A stretch of DNA of 10,051 nt from Baffinella frigidus (lineage: Eukaryota > Cryptophyceae > Cryptomonadales > Baffinellaceae): NCBI GenBank assembly GCA_026770585.1, contig MU646874.1:217431-227481 (forward strand), given 5' to 3'. The notes under the pieces are model-generated. The model was not told the DNA's origin. It made no database searches and was given only the letters and a program-made list of their open reading frames with translations. Of this stretch, positions 1-4,974 are shown piece by piece. Position numbers and translations under genes: made by a program. The first letter of the stretch is position 1. Each line of letters starts with the position of its first letter.

Positions 1-111
1 CCTCAACCTTAAACCCTACACCCTACACCCTACACCCTACACCCTAAACCCTACACCCTACACCCTACACCCTACACCCTAAACCCTACACCCTAAACCC
101 TAAACACCGAA
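1..111. repeat. Telomere-like heptamer array, CCCTACA/CCCTAAA
   Basis: Tandem 7-bp units, mostly CCCTACA with interspersed CCCTAAA, run from the window start. The C-rich strand reads 5' to 3', the orientation expected at the left end of a chromosome. The units are too degenerate to be the telomerase-maintained tip, so subtelomeric or interstitial telomeric DNA is the better reading. Whether the window starts at a real chromosome end cannot be seen. Confidence 0.9.
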
Positions 112-346
112 CCCCAGACCCCAAACCACCCGCTAAACCCCAAACCCGAAACCCTAAACCCCAGACCCCAAACCACCCGCTAAACCCCAAAGCCTAAACC
201 CTAAACCCCAGACCCCACACCACATGCTAAACCCTACACCCTACACCCTACACCCCAGACCCCAAACCACACGTTAAACCCTGAACCCTACACTCTAAAC
301 CCCAGACCCCAAACCTCACGTTAAACTCTAAACCCTAAAGCCTCAA
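112..346. repeat. 47-bp higher-order repeat, five copies in exact phase
   Basis: The marker CCCCAGACCCC starts at 112, 159, 206, 253 and 300, exactly 47 bp apart each time. Each copy continues with an AAACCACCCGCTAAACC-like segment and then two or three telomere-like heptamers. Copies differ by substitutions but by no net indel. A 47-bp unit is not a multiple of 7, so the amplified unit is a specific telomere-derived segment rather than the heptamer itself. Confidence 0.88.
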
Positions 347-370
347 GCCCAAACCCTAAACCTTCATGTC

Positions 371-660
371 CAAACCCGTACCCCCTTGGTTTATCTTAGC
401 CTCAGCATAGCTGTGACTTAGCAGAAACCCACCCCTAACATAGCATAAAGGTCAAAAATCACTCAATTAAATTAAACCAAATTGAATCGGTGCTGTGGAT
501 GAGGCGATGGAGATCTCAAAGGAAAACTGATCCAATTGAAAACATTGGATTTCATGAAAAATTACTAAATATTTGTTCTAATGTTACTAGTAAAGATCGT
601 TCTGTGCAGTAAATTTCATTATCGAAATATTTTAGATTAAATCGGTTTCCCGAGATCTGG
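371..660. other. AT-rich unique spacer with a possible F1 fragment
   Basis: This 290-bp island has no telomeric units and is much richer in A and T than its flanks. I see no convincing gene. Positions 492-515 read AVDEAMEI, resembling VEQAMEI of repeat family F1 further right, so a small relic is possible. A short hairpin lies near 531-549 (TCCAAT/ATTGGA). An ACTCAA-AATTAAACC stretch near 463-480 resembles the ends of the foldback at 3232-3391, so this may be a decayed relative. Confidence 0.4.
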
Positions 661-711
661 GCCCATGGAGCCCTACACCCTAAACCCCAAACCCCAAACC
701 GTAAACCCTGA

Positions 712-763
712 GAGCAGGCGATGGAGATCCGTTACTTGAACGCAGTCGAGCGCCCGGCCAGTT
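712..763 (+). pseudogene. F1 repeat copy 1 (coding-like EQAMEI fragment)
   Basis: Read from 712 this gives EQAMEIRYLNAVERP and then diverges. Compared with the next copy at 893, five differences fall on third codon positions (CGT/CGG, AAC/AAT, GCA/GCT, GAG/GAA, CCG/CCA) and one on a first position (TAC/CAC). That is the signature of past selection on a protein. No ATG, stop or splice context makes it a gene now. The family is not one I recognise. It is the first of three tandemly arranged copies. Confidence 0.55.
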
Positions 764-772
764 TTGGGGGGG

Positions 773-807
773 CTAGGGGCTAGGGGCTAGGGGCTAGGGG
801 CTAGGGG
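773..807. repeat. CTAGGGG heptamer, five perfect copies
   Basis: Five identical 7-bp units follow a G7 run. The unit differs from TTTAGGG but keeps its length and GGG core, so this looks like a locally amplified telomere variant on the G-rich strand. Confidence 0.9.
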
Positions 808-810
808 CGT

Positions 811-880
811 GCACCTTATCTGTAGGAACCCCCCTATGTCCCTACGGGGTGCCTACCGTAGGGTCCTAGGTCGTATCTGA
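811..880 (+). pseudogene. F2 repeat copy a (partial)
   Basis: This copy carries the F2 core and reads LSVGTPLCPYGVPTVGS before a TAG stop that two other copies share. It contains the F2 hairpin, CCCTACGG at 840-847 pairing with CCGTAGGG at 856-863. The 5' part seen in other copies is missing. It is followed at once by the second F1 copy, so F1 and F2 alternate in tandem here. Confidence 0.55.
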
Positions 881-886
881 CCTGGC

Positions 887-961
887 GTGGTGGAGCAGGC
901 GATGGAGATCCGGCACTTGAATGCTGTCGAACGCCCACAAGACTTCACCTTCCGGTTTGAC
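887..961 (+). pseudogene. F1 repeat copy 2, longest uninterrupted F1
   Basis: The frame through 893 gives EQAMEIRHLNAVERPQDF, then TFRFD. It has no ATG at its start, only GTG codons at 887 and 890. Against the copy starting at 1117, six differences are at third positions, three at second and two at first. It ends at a run of 13 C (961-973), after which the downstream F2 copy lies in another frame. It is best read as a decayed exon copy rather than an expressed gene. Confidence 0.58.
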
Positions 962-982
962 CCCCCCCCCCCCTATGTCCAT

Positions 983-1116
983 GAGAGCCCGACTTTCCGT
1001 AACCTTATCCTTAGGAACCCCACTATGTCCCTACGGATTGCCTACCGTAGGGCCCTATCTTTTACCGCTGATGGGTGGTTCAAAATCGCGTCGAAGTCCG
1101 CTGTGTGGCGTGGGGG
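983..1116 (+). pseudogene. F2 repeat copy b, open throughout
   Basis: In the favoured frame it reads RLSVTLSLGTPLCPYGLP, then TVGPYLLPLMGGSKSRRSPL, with no TAG after TVG. Against the copy at 9545, the core differs at five third positions, two first and one second. The conserved hairpin is at 1029-1036 with 1045-1052. The other sense frame (RNLILRNPTMSLRIAYRRAL) is also open but its substitutions fall mainly on first positions, so I prefer the first. No known domain is recognised. Confidence 0.55.
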
Positions 1117-1350
1117 GCGATGAAGATTCGGCACTTTCATAGGCTAACGGCCTGAAAATGGGGTAGTTAGGCATACGGCATTGCCTAGGACCTCCTACCG
1201 TAGGCCGAGGGATCCTAGGACCAAAAAGTCTCGGCCTACGGTAGGAGGTCCTAGGCGATGCCGTAGGCCTAACTACCCCATTTTCAGGCCGTTACCCTAT
1301 TAACTTGAACGTGGTCGAGCGTCCACAAGACTTCAGCTTCCGGTCGAACC
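1112..1350 (+). pseudogene. F1 repeat copy 3, split by a foldback element
   Basis: The left part (1117-1136) reads AMKIRHL and the right part (1307-1349) continues NVVERPQDFSFRSN. Between them lies a 166-bp foldback flanked by ACTT. The two intact F1 copies show the uninterrupted sequence, so they serve as empty sites. Element plus one duplication is 170 bp, not a multiple of three, so the insertion breaks the frame. The F1 copy therefore predates the insertion. Confidence 0.7.
1137..1302. mobile_element. E1: 166-bp foldback (MITE-like), TSD ACTT
   Basis: Near-complete inverted repeat: arms 1139-1209 and 1230-1300 match at 68 of 71 positions, with a 20-nt loop containing TCCTAGGA. It begins TCATAGGC and ends CCCTATTA. 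ACTT occurs at 1133-1136 and 1303-1306, and intact F1 copies hold this site only once. It has no coding capacity, so it would be non-autonomous. A copy at 3039-3204 differs at only six positions. The element class is not assigned from sequence alone. Confidence 0.88.
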
Positions 1351-1410
1351 CTAACCCCCTAAACCCTAAATCCGAAACCCGAAACTTCAAACCTCAAACC
1401 CAGATGATGC
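1351..1410. repeat. Short degenerate telomere-like stretch
   Basis: Units such as CCCTAAA, TCCGAAA and CCCGAAA run from the end of the split F1 copy to the pyrimidine tract. They are degenerate and C-strand oriented. Nothing else is visible. Confidence 0.7.
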
Positions 1411-1421
1411 GGTCTCGCGGG

Positions 1422-1504
1422 CTCCTCCTCCTCCTCCCTCCTCCTCCCTCCTCCCCCCTCCTCCCCCCTCCTCCCTCCTCCTCCTCCCCCCCCCTCCTCC
1501 TCCT
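1422..1504. repeat. 83-nt pure pyrimidine tract
   Basis: Only C and T occur for 83 bases, arranged as CTC/CTCC units with runs of up to ten C. Homopyrimidine-homopurine tracts with mirror symmetry like this can adopt triplex (H-DNA) structure, and the purine strand is G-rich. It lies between degenerate telomeric segments. The open frame through it is low-complexity L/P/S and not a gene. Confidence 0.9.
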
Positions 1505-1607
1505 GGTTGAGGGTATGGACCCTCAACCTTAACCTCCAAACCCTAAATCCTCACCACTAAATCCTCAACTCGCTGTCAGGTTATGAGCCCCGAACCATAA
1601 CCTCCAA
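1505..1607. repeat. Degenerate telomere-like DNA with CAGGTTATGA
   Basis: Degenerate CCCTAAA-like units. At 1577-1586 is the string CAGGTTATGA, which recurs near 1795, 1976, 3651 and 4246. At the last two sites it begins the F3 coding-like segment, so these are probably fragments of the same repeat. Confidence 0.6.
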
Positions 1608-1784
1608 CCACGCAACGATGACCTGTGCACCAAATCCCTCGTTTTCAAAGTCAATTCGCCTTCAATCGCCCACAAATCTGTCAACTTATCCGGATTCTGG
1701 ATTAAAATACTTTTACACGTGCAGGAGTGATAGAAAGACTCAACACAAATATACCTGTTTGGTTCACAGGCCATCGTCGCGTGG
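1608..1784. mobile_element. Foldback-like element with 27-bp terminal repeats
   Basis: Positions 1608-1634 and 1758-1784 are inverted repeats matching at 24 of 27 bases and starting CCACGC. The 177-bp span has an A/T-richer centre. Its inner part (AAGTCAATTC, then TGTCAACTTAT at 1645-1688) resembles an arm of the foldback at 2561-2674. No clear target duplication is visible. It codes for nothing recognisable. This is probably an old non-autonomous element. Confidence 0.6.
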
Positions 1785-2027
1785 AAACTCGAGGCAGGTT
1801 ATGAACCTTCAACCCTCAGCCCTCAACCCCTAAACCCCAAACACTAGGTGCACGGCCTTCCACGGGAAGGGTCGCATATCGGGAATTCCTCATAACCTGT
1901 GTATGTGGGGTTTGGGGTGATGAACCCTGAACACGGAACCCTACACCCTGAATTGAGATGTTAAGGTTACCCAGGCAGGTTATGAACCCCAACCCCCAAC
2001 CTATGAACCCCAAACCTCCAACCCCTA
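1785..2027. repeat. Degenerate telomeric DNA with an inverted F3 relic
   Basis: Mixed degenerate CCCTAAA-like units on both strands. At 1873-1900 on the minus strand is a decayed F3 copy reading GYEEFPIC, where the second of the usual pair of flanking cysteines remains but the first is changed to F. Next to it, 1856-1872 resembles the start of F5. No intact gene is seen. Confidence 0.5.
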
Positions 2028-2107
2028 CGCCAGATTCACGGTGTTCCACTGGAAGGGCCCCCCGGGGCTGGCGTACCACACCGCTCACAAGTTCGAAGGT
2101 CCCCTCT
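2028..2107 (+). pseudogene. F5 repeat copy A (coding-like FHWKGPPGLAYHTAHKF)
   Basis: The frame from 2035 reads FTV then FHWKGPPGLAYHTAHKFEG and stays open past 2113. It contains the palindrome GGGCCCCCCGGGGC. Copies at 2441 and 2681 keep the frame without indels. Differences among the three include two synonymous third-position changes (GCT/GCC, CTG/CTA) and one replacement pair (VF/AV). Too few changes exist for a firm coding claim. The protein is not recognised. Confidence 0.48.
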
Positions 2108-2279
2108 CTTTAGGATTCAGGGGTTAGGGTTACGGAACCCTAACCGCAACCCTAACCCCTCTCCGTAACCCTAACCCCTGAACCCTAACCGTAACCCTAA
2201 CCCCTCTCTTTAGGATTCAACCCCTGAACCCTAACCGTAACCCTAACCGTAACGGGTTACGGTTAGGGTTCAGGGGTTG
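2108..2279. repeat. Telomere-like block with head-to-head inversions
   Basis: Here the units are closer to CCCTAAC and CCGTAAC than to heptamer CCCTAAA. Two strand switches occur: 2118-2135 pairs with 2163-2180 (18 bp), and 2218-2243 pairs perfectly with 2254-2279 (26 bp, 10-nt loop). C-strand repeats thus meet G-strand repeats head to head. Fold-back replication or fusion of broken telomeric ends could make such junctions. Assembly error is the dull alternative. Confidence 0.85.
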
Positions 2280-2324
2280 TCCTCAACCCTAAACCCGTCG
2301 AATTGGATTGAGGGCTTCGGGTTA

Positions 2325-2440
2325 GATGAAATGGGGTGTCGGGATCAAGGTTTGGGGTTCGATAAAATAGGGCTTAGGGTTGCATGAGATAGGGTGTCGG
2401 GTTCAAGCTTTGGGGTTCGATAAGGGCTTAGGGTGTAGGG
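2325..2440. repeat. 58-bp tandem repeat, two copies
   Basis: GGGTGTCGGG lies at the same place in two adjacent units 58 bp apart (TGTC at 2337 and 2395). Each is followed by TCAAG, TTTGGGGTTCGATAA and GGGCTTAGGG. The second unit is slightly shortened. G-strand telomere-like motifs are embedded in each unit. Confidence 0.8.
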
Positions 2441-2550
2441 TTCACGGCGGTCCACTGGAAGGGCCCCCCGGGGCTGGCGTACCACACCGCCCACAAGTTC
2501 GAAGGTCCCCTCTCTTTAGGATTCCGGGGTTACGGTTAGGGTTTATCTCA
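2441..2550 (+). pseudogene. F5 repeat copy B
   Basis: In the F5 frame it reads FTAVHWKGPPGLAYHTAHKF, with GCC where copy A has GCT. Its first few codons (CGCCAGA) are replaced by telomere-like DNA. The similarity to copy A continues past the coding-like part through CCCCTCTCTTTAGGATTC into telomeric repeat, so the duplicated unit is larger than the open frame. Confidence 0.48.
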
Positions 2551-2560
2551 GAAAACGAGT

Positions 2561-2674
2561 TCTAAAACTCATTTTCTTAAGTCAATTCCCCTACAAATTC
2601 GTCAACTTATTCTTTACTCTCCGCATAAGTTGACAAATTTGTAGGGGAATTGACTTAAGAAAACGAGTTTTAGA
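2561..2674. mobile_element. Foldback element with 50-bp arms
   Basis: Arms 2561-2610 and 2625-2674 match at 48 of 50 positions around a 14-nt loop. The left end also sits in a small nested palindrome (GAAAACGAGT/ACTCATTTTC). It lies directly before F5 copy C. No target duplication can be assigned. Each arm contains GTCAACTTAT or its complement, a string that recurs in other hairpins of the window. Confidence 0.8.
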
Positions 2675-2752
2675 CCCCTACGCCAGATTCACGGTGTTCC
2701 ACTGGAAGGGCCCCCCGGGGCTAGCGTACCACACCGCCCACAAGTTCGAAGG
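2675..2752 (+). pseudogene. F5 repeat copy C
   Basis: In frame it reads FTVFHWKGPPGLAYHTAHKF and EG, then diverges to LKP. It differs from copies A and B by CTG to CTA (synonymous) within the shared core. It is bounded on the left by the foldback at 2561-2674 and on the right by degenerate telomeric DNA. Confidence 0.48.
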
Positions 2753-3010
2753 TCTCAAACCCTGCCTTCTAAGCTTAAGGGTTGGGTGCCATACCCCAAA
2801 CCCTCAGCCATAACCCCTGAATCATAAATGCTAAACCCTAAGGTCCTTGCGGGTTGAGTATGTAGTGTGAGTGTTTAGTGTTTAGTGTTTAGTGTTTAGG
2901 GTTCAGAGGTTGGAACCTGGTGTAGGGTTTGGGGTTTGGGGTCAGGGCTTACGTTGTAGGGGTTTAGTTTCAGGGTTCATTAAAGTGTAGGGTTCAGGGT
3001 TGAGGTCTTC
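2753..3010. repeat. Mixed-strand degenerate telomeric DNA with TTTAGTG units
   Basis: C-strand units to about 2840, then G-strand units. At 2874-2894 are three perfect TTTAGTG heptamers followed by TTTAGGG at 2895-2901, another locally amplified variant. The rest is degenerate TTTAGGG/TTTGGGG. No gene is seen. Confidence 0.8.
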
Positions 3011-3038
3011 CACTGGTTATGAGGAGTGCCCGACATGC

Positions 3039-3204
3039 TCATAGGCTAACGGCCTGAAAATGGGGTAGTTAGGCATACGGCATTGCCTAGGACCTCCTAC
3101 CGTAGGCCGAGGTATCCTAGGACCAAAAAGTCTCGGCCTACGGTAGGAGGTCCTAGGCAATCCCGTAGGCCTGACTACCCCATTTTCAGGCCGTTAGCCT
3201 ATGA
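3039..3204. mobile_element. E2: 166-bp foldback, TSD ATGC, second copy of E1
   Basis: Begins TCATAGGC and ends with its exact complement GCCTATGA. Arms 3041-3111 and 3132-3202 match at 68 of 71. ATGC occurs at 3035-3038 and 3205-3208, and F3 copies at 3651 and 4248 hold it once (GATATGCGGG). Its left arm is identical to that of E1; the six differences lie in the loop and right arm. Same length, different target: good evidence for a recently mobile family. Confidence 0.9.
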
Positions 3205-3231
3205 ATGCGGGAAGGAGGAGCATCTGGAGAT

Positions 3232-3391
3232 TCATGAATCGGGGCGACTCAAATTAAACCGTGTTTTTGCTATCTTGGGATGAGTTTCATCATATATTAA
3301 AGCTATGTCGAAGCTAATATAGCAAAATAAGAGAGTCACCACCCTTAAGATGACATAAAAGGCGGTTTAAATTGAGTCGCCCCGCACACTA
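3232..3391. mobile_element. E3: 160-bp foldback, TSD AGAT
   Basis: Inner inverted repeats 3241-3261 and 3363-3383 match at 20 of 21 bases (GGGGCGACTCAA at the left). The outer ends are imperfect (TCATGAATC against a complement starting TAGTGTG). AGAT lies at 3228-3231 and 3392-3395, and the F4 copy at 4306-4309 holds it once. The AT-rich interior also has a TTTTTGCTAT/ATAGCAAAA stem. It is unrelated in sequence to E1/E2. Confidence 0.75.
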
Positions 3392-3414
3392 AGATGCTTG
3401 CGTTCGTCGGCGTG

Positions 3415-3563
3415 CGACTTGTCGACGTTAGAATGGCCCATCAACTTTAGAACCGTCCGTCAGAACAGTCCGTCAACTTTAGAACAGTCTGTTACAACAG
3501 TCTGGCAAGTTTGCGCCGCAAAACCTAAACCCTGCGCCCTAAAATTCAACACACGCAATACAG
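3415..3563. repeat. Short CGTCAACTTTAGAAC direct repeats
   Basis: ATCAACTTTAGAAC and GTCAACTTTAGAAC occur 32 bp apart (TCAACTTT at 3441 and 3473), followed by further AACAGTCTG units. A 79-codon open frame (3398-3637) crosses this region and ends in an F3 copy, but its repeats and mosaic make-up argue against a real gene. Confidence 0.6.
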
Positions 3564-3592
3564 GGTACGAGGATTGCCCGATATGCGGGAAC
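3564..3592 (+). pseudogene. F3 copy, GYEDCPICG
   Basis: Reads GYEDCPICGN in the same frame as the other F3 copies, then enters ACTAAAC-type degenerate repeats. Only the CPxCG end is present; F4 does not follow directly. Confidence 0.5.
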
Positions 3593-3650
3593 ACTAAACA
3601 CCAATCACTGATTACTGGACACTACACTAGGCACTAAATCCCAAAGCCTA

Positions 3651-3682
3651 CAGGTTATGAGGATTGCCCGATATGCGGGAAC
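3651..3682 (+). pseudogene. F3 copy opening the first CCCTGAA module
   Basis: CAGGTTATGA, then GGATTGCCCGATATGCGGG, read in frame as GYEDCPICGN, identical in protein to the preceding copy. It runs straight into a CCCTGAA array, so the segment is a fixed part of a larger repeated module. Confidence 0.55.
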
Positions 3683-3777
3683 CCTGAACCCTGCACCCTG
3701 CACCCTGAACCCTGAACCCTGAACCCTGAACCCTGAACCCTGAACCCTGAACCTTAAGCCCTGAACCTTAAGCCCCA
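3683..3777. repeat. CCCTGAA heptamer array, first copy
   Basis: About nine CCCTGAA units with a few CCCTGCA and CCTTAAG variants. It is followed by CCCCAACCCAGTCTGGGG, exactly as in the second array at 4400-4495, showing that array and flank were duplicated together. Confidence 0.9.
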
Positions 3778-3885
3778 ACCCAGTCTGGGGGTTGGGGGTT
3801 AGGGATTGGGGTTTGCGGGGGGGTTAGTGATGAGGGGTTGGGTGTTGGGGTGTTAGGGTGTTAGGGTTTGAGGCTTAGGACGCGG
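3778..3885. repeat. Strand-switch junction and G-rich telomeric segment
   Basis: C-strand repeat flips to G-strand repeat at CCCAGTCTGGG (3779-3789). After this come runs of four to seven G at short spacing to about 3860, giving G-quadruplex potential on the + strand. The same junction and G-rich flank occur at 4480-4560. Confidence 0.82.
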
Positions 3886-3890
3886 CCGGG

Positions 3891-3941
3891 CGGGAGGAGT
3901 TTCTCGAGAAGCTAGCGTTCGTCGCCGTGCCCGTGGAACAG
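3891..3941 (+). pseudogene. F4 copy, REEFLEKLAFVAV
   Basis: The frame at 3891 reads REEFLEKLAFVAVPVEQ, aligning residue for residue with QEEHLEMLAFVDVSARE of the copy at 4290. The surrounding 3880-4040 is GC-rich and not telomeric. A second fragment at 4013-4039 reads EKPVFVAVL, so a partial tandem F4 follows. Neither has a start codon or a full frame. Confidence 0.5.
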
Positions 3942-4040
3942 CCCCGCCGGCAGGCTCGTGAACGGACGCCGAAGCCAGACGGTCGGTCGTGACTGCCTTG
4001 CGTGTTCCCGGCGAGAAGCCAGTGTTCGTCGCCGTGCTCA

Positions 4041-4245
4041 AACCCTCAGCTCAAACCCTCAACACTAAACCCTCAGCAATGAAGCTTCAACCATCAACAC
4101 TAAACACTCAGCAATAAAGCCTAAACCCTAATCACTAAACACTCAGCAAACAACAATAACCAATGACCAATGACCACTCACCAACCAACACTAAACCATA
4201 CGCACTAAACATCAAAAGACTCAACCCCTGAACCATATGTGTACA
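4041..4245. repeat. A/C-rich degenerate region with 35-bp repeats
   Basis: CTCAGCAA starts at 4072, 4107 and 4142, exactly 35 bp (five heptamers) apart, each preceded by AACACTAAAC or similar. The rest is A/C-rich, with CAATGAC repeated near 4160. It has almost no G on the + strand. No gene is seen. Confidence 0.75.
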
Positions 4246-4247
4246 CA

Positions 4248-4355
4248 GGTTATGAGGATTGCCCGATATGCGGGCCGGGCGCAGTGGGGCAGGAGGAGCA
4301 TCTGGAGATGCTAGCGTTTGTTGACGTCTCCGCGAGAGAACTGATGCCCCAGTAC
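4248..4355 (+). pseudogene. F3-F4 copy, uninterrupted reference
   Basis: Thirty-six open codons: GYEDCPICG, then PGAVG, then QEEHLEMLAFVDV and SARELMPQY, after which the frame enters telomeric repeat (APTLHSYT). It has no ATG at the beginning. It acts as the empty site for E2 and E3. Against the copy at 4606 all three differences up to TAC are synonymous third-position changes or equivalent (CTA/CTG, TTT/TTC, GTC/GTG). It looks like an exon-sized fragment of an unknown protein. Confidence 0.62.
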
Positions 4356-4367
4356 GCCCCTACCCTA

Positions 4368-4478
4368 CATTCCTACACCCTACACCCCTACACTCTACAC
4401 CCTGAACCCTGAACCCTGAACCCTGAACCCTGAACCCTGAACCCTGAACCCTGAACCCTGAACCCTGAACCCTGAACC
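4368..4478. repeat. CCCTACA then CCCTGAA array, second copy
   Basis: Short CCCTACA-type units lead into about eleven CCCTGAA units from roughly 4400. The array is more uniform than that at 3683-3777, consistent with recent expansion after the module was duplicated. Confidence 0.9.
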
Positions 4479-4605
4479 TTAAGCCCCAACCCAGTCTGGG
4501 GTTTGGGGGTTAGAGATTGGGGTTTGCGGGGGGGTTCGGGATGAGGGGTGAGGTGTTGGGGGTTTAGGGTTTGGGGTGGGGAGGCAGGGGGGGAGGCAGG
4601 GGGGG
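4479..4605. repeat. Second strand switch and G-rich segment
   Basis: CCCAGTCTGGGG again marks the change from C-strand to G-strand repeats. Downstream are many runs of three to seven G up to 4605, including GGCAGGGGGGG twice. This is the strongest G-quadruplex candidate in the window. Confidence 0.85.
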
Positions 4606-4677
4606 CATCTGGAGATGCTGGCGTTCGTTGACGTGTCCGCGAGAGAACTGATGCCCCAGTACGTTTTGGTTAAGAGT
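4606..4677 (+). pseudogene. F4 copy, HLEMLAFVDV
   Basis: Reads HLEMLAFVDVSARELMPQYV and LVKSLG, identical in protein to the copy at 4299 over the shared part although three codons differ. The upstream EE codons are lost in a G-rich run. Downstream the frame passes into TTTAGGG-like repeat. Confidence 0.62.
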
Positions 4678-4823
4678 TTAGGGGTTTTAGGGTTTGGGGT
4701 TTGGGGACTCGGAATTAGCGTGTATCACGTTAGGGGTTTGGGGTGAAGGGGTTGGGGATTAGGGATGAGGGTTTACGGTTTACGGTTTACGGTTTACGGT
4801 TTACGGTTTAGGGATTGGGGATT
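4678..4823. repeat. G-strand telomeric DNA with TTTACGG units
   Basis: Degenerate TTTAGGG and TTTGGGG units. At 4772-4806 five perfect TTTACGG heptamers precede one TTTAGGG (4807-4813), another locally homogenised variant. Confidence 0.9.
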
Positions 4824-4826
4824 GGG

Positions 4827-4904
4827 CAGGAGGAGTTTCTGGTGATGGTTACGTTTTTTGACGTCCCCGCGAAAGAACTGATGCCTCAGTACGTTTTGGT
4901 TTAG
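4827..4904 (+). pseudogene. F4 copy ending in TAG, QEEFLVMVTFFDV
   Basis: Twenty-five codons, QEEFLVMVTFFDVPAKELMP and QYVLV, followed by TAG at 4902. It is the most diverged F4 copy but has no indel against the others. The stop overlaps a TTTAGAG telomere-like unit, so it probably comes from the junction rather than from the ancestral gene. Confidence 0.55.
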
Positions 4905-4941
4905 AGTTTAGGGTTTAGGGTTTAGGGGTCATAGGGTTAAA

Positions 4942-4974
4942 GTCCCTGCGCGTGAGCTGATGCCTCAGTACGCC
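4942..4974 (+). pseudogene. F4 3' fragment, VPARELMPQY
   Basis: Only the last ten codons of F4 remain. Against the copy at 4866, CCC/CCT and GAA/GAG are synonymous and AAA/CGT keeps a basic residue. Against 4332, AGA/CGT, GAA/GAG and CCC/CCT are all synonymous. Confidence 0.55.

Larger units (their letters stand above)
3015..3414 (+). pseudogene. F3-F4 coding-like copy split by two foldback elements
   Basis: Three pieces in three frames: 3015-3038 reads GYEECPTC; 3209-3229 reads GKEEHLE; 3394-3414 reads MLAFVGV. They align, in order and without gaps, with the uninterrupted F3-F4 copy at 4248-4355 (which has extra codons between the CPxCG and EEHL parts). The gaps are foldbacks E2 and E3, each flanked by a 4-bp duplication. 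Removing each element with one duplication puts all pieces in one frame. CPxC suggests half of a zinc-binding site, but no partner cysteines are seen. The protein family is not recognised. Confidence 0.72.

Noticed and set aside
1-111. Functional chromosome end
   Set aside because: Units are mixed and degenerate, and the window has similar arrays throughout; nothing shows that position 1 is a physical end.
1305-1532. 75-codon open frame with poly-L/P/S
   Set aside because: Its start overlaps the F1 copy in frame, but the rest is telomeric repeat and the pyrimidine tract.
2108-2279. Vertebrate-type TTAGGG contamination
   Set aside because: Units are mixed with CCGTAAC variants and continue into the same F5 repeats as the rest of the window, so they belong here.
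3083-3283. 66-codon open frame across E2 and F4
   Set aside because: Most of it is the foldback arm; only the end (GKEEHLE) is the coding-like F4 piece, which is described separately.
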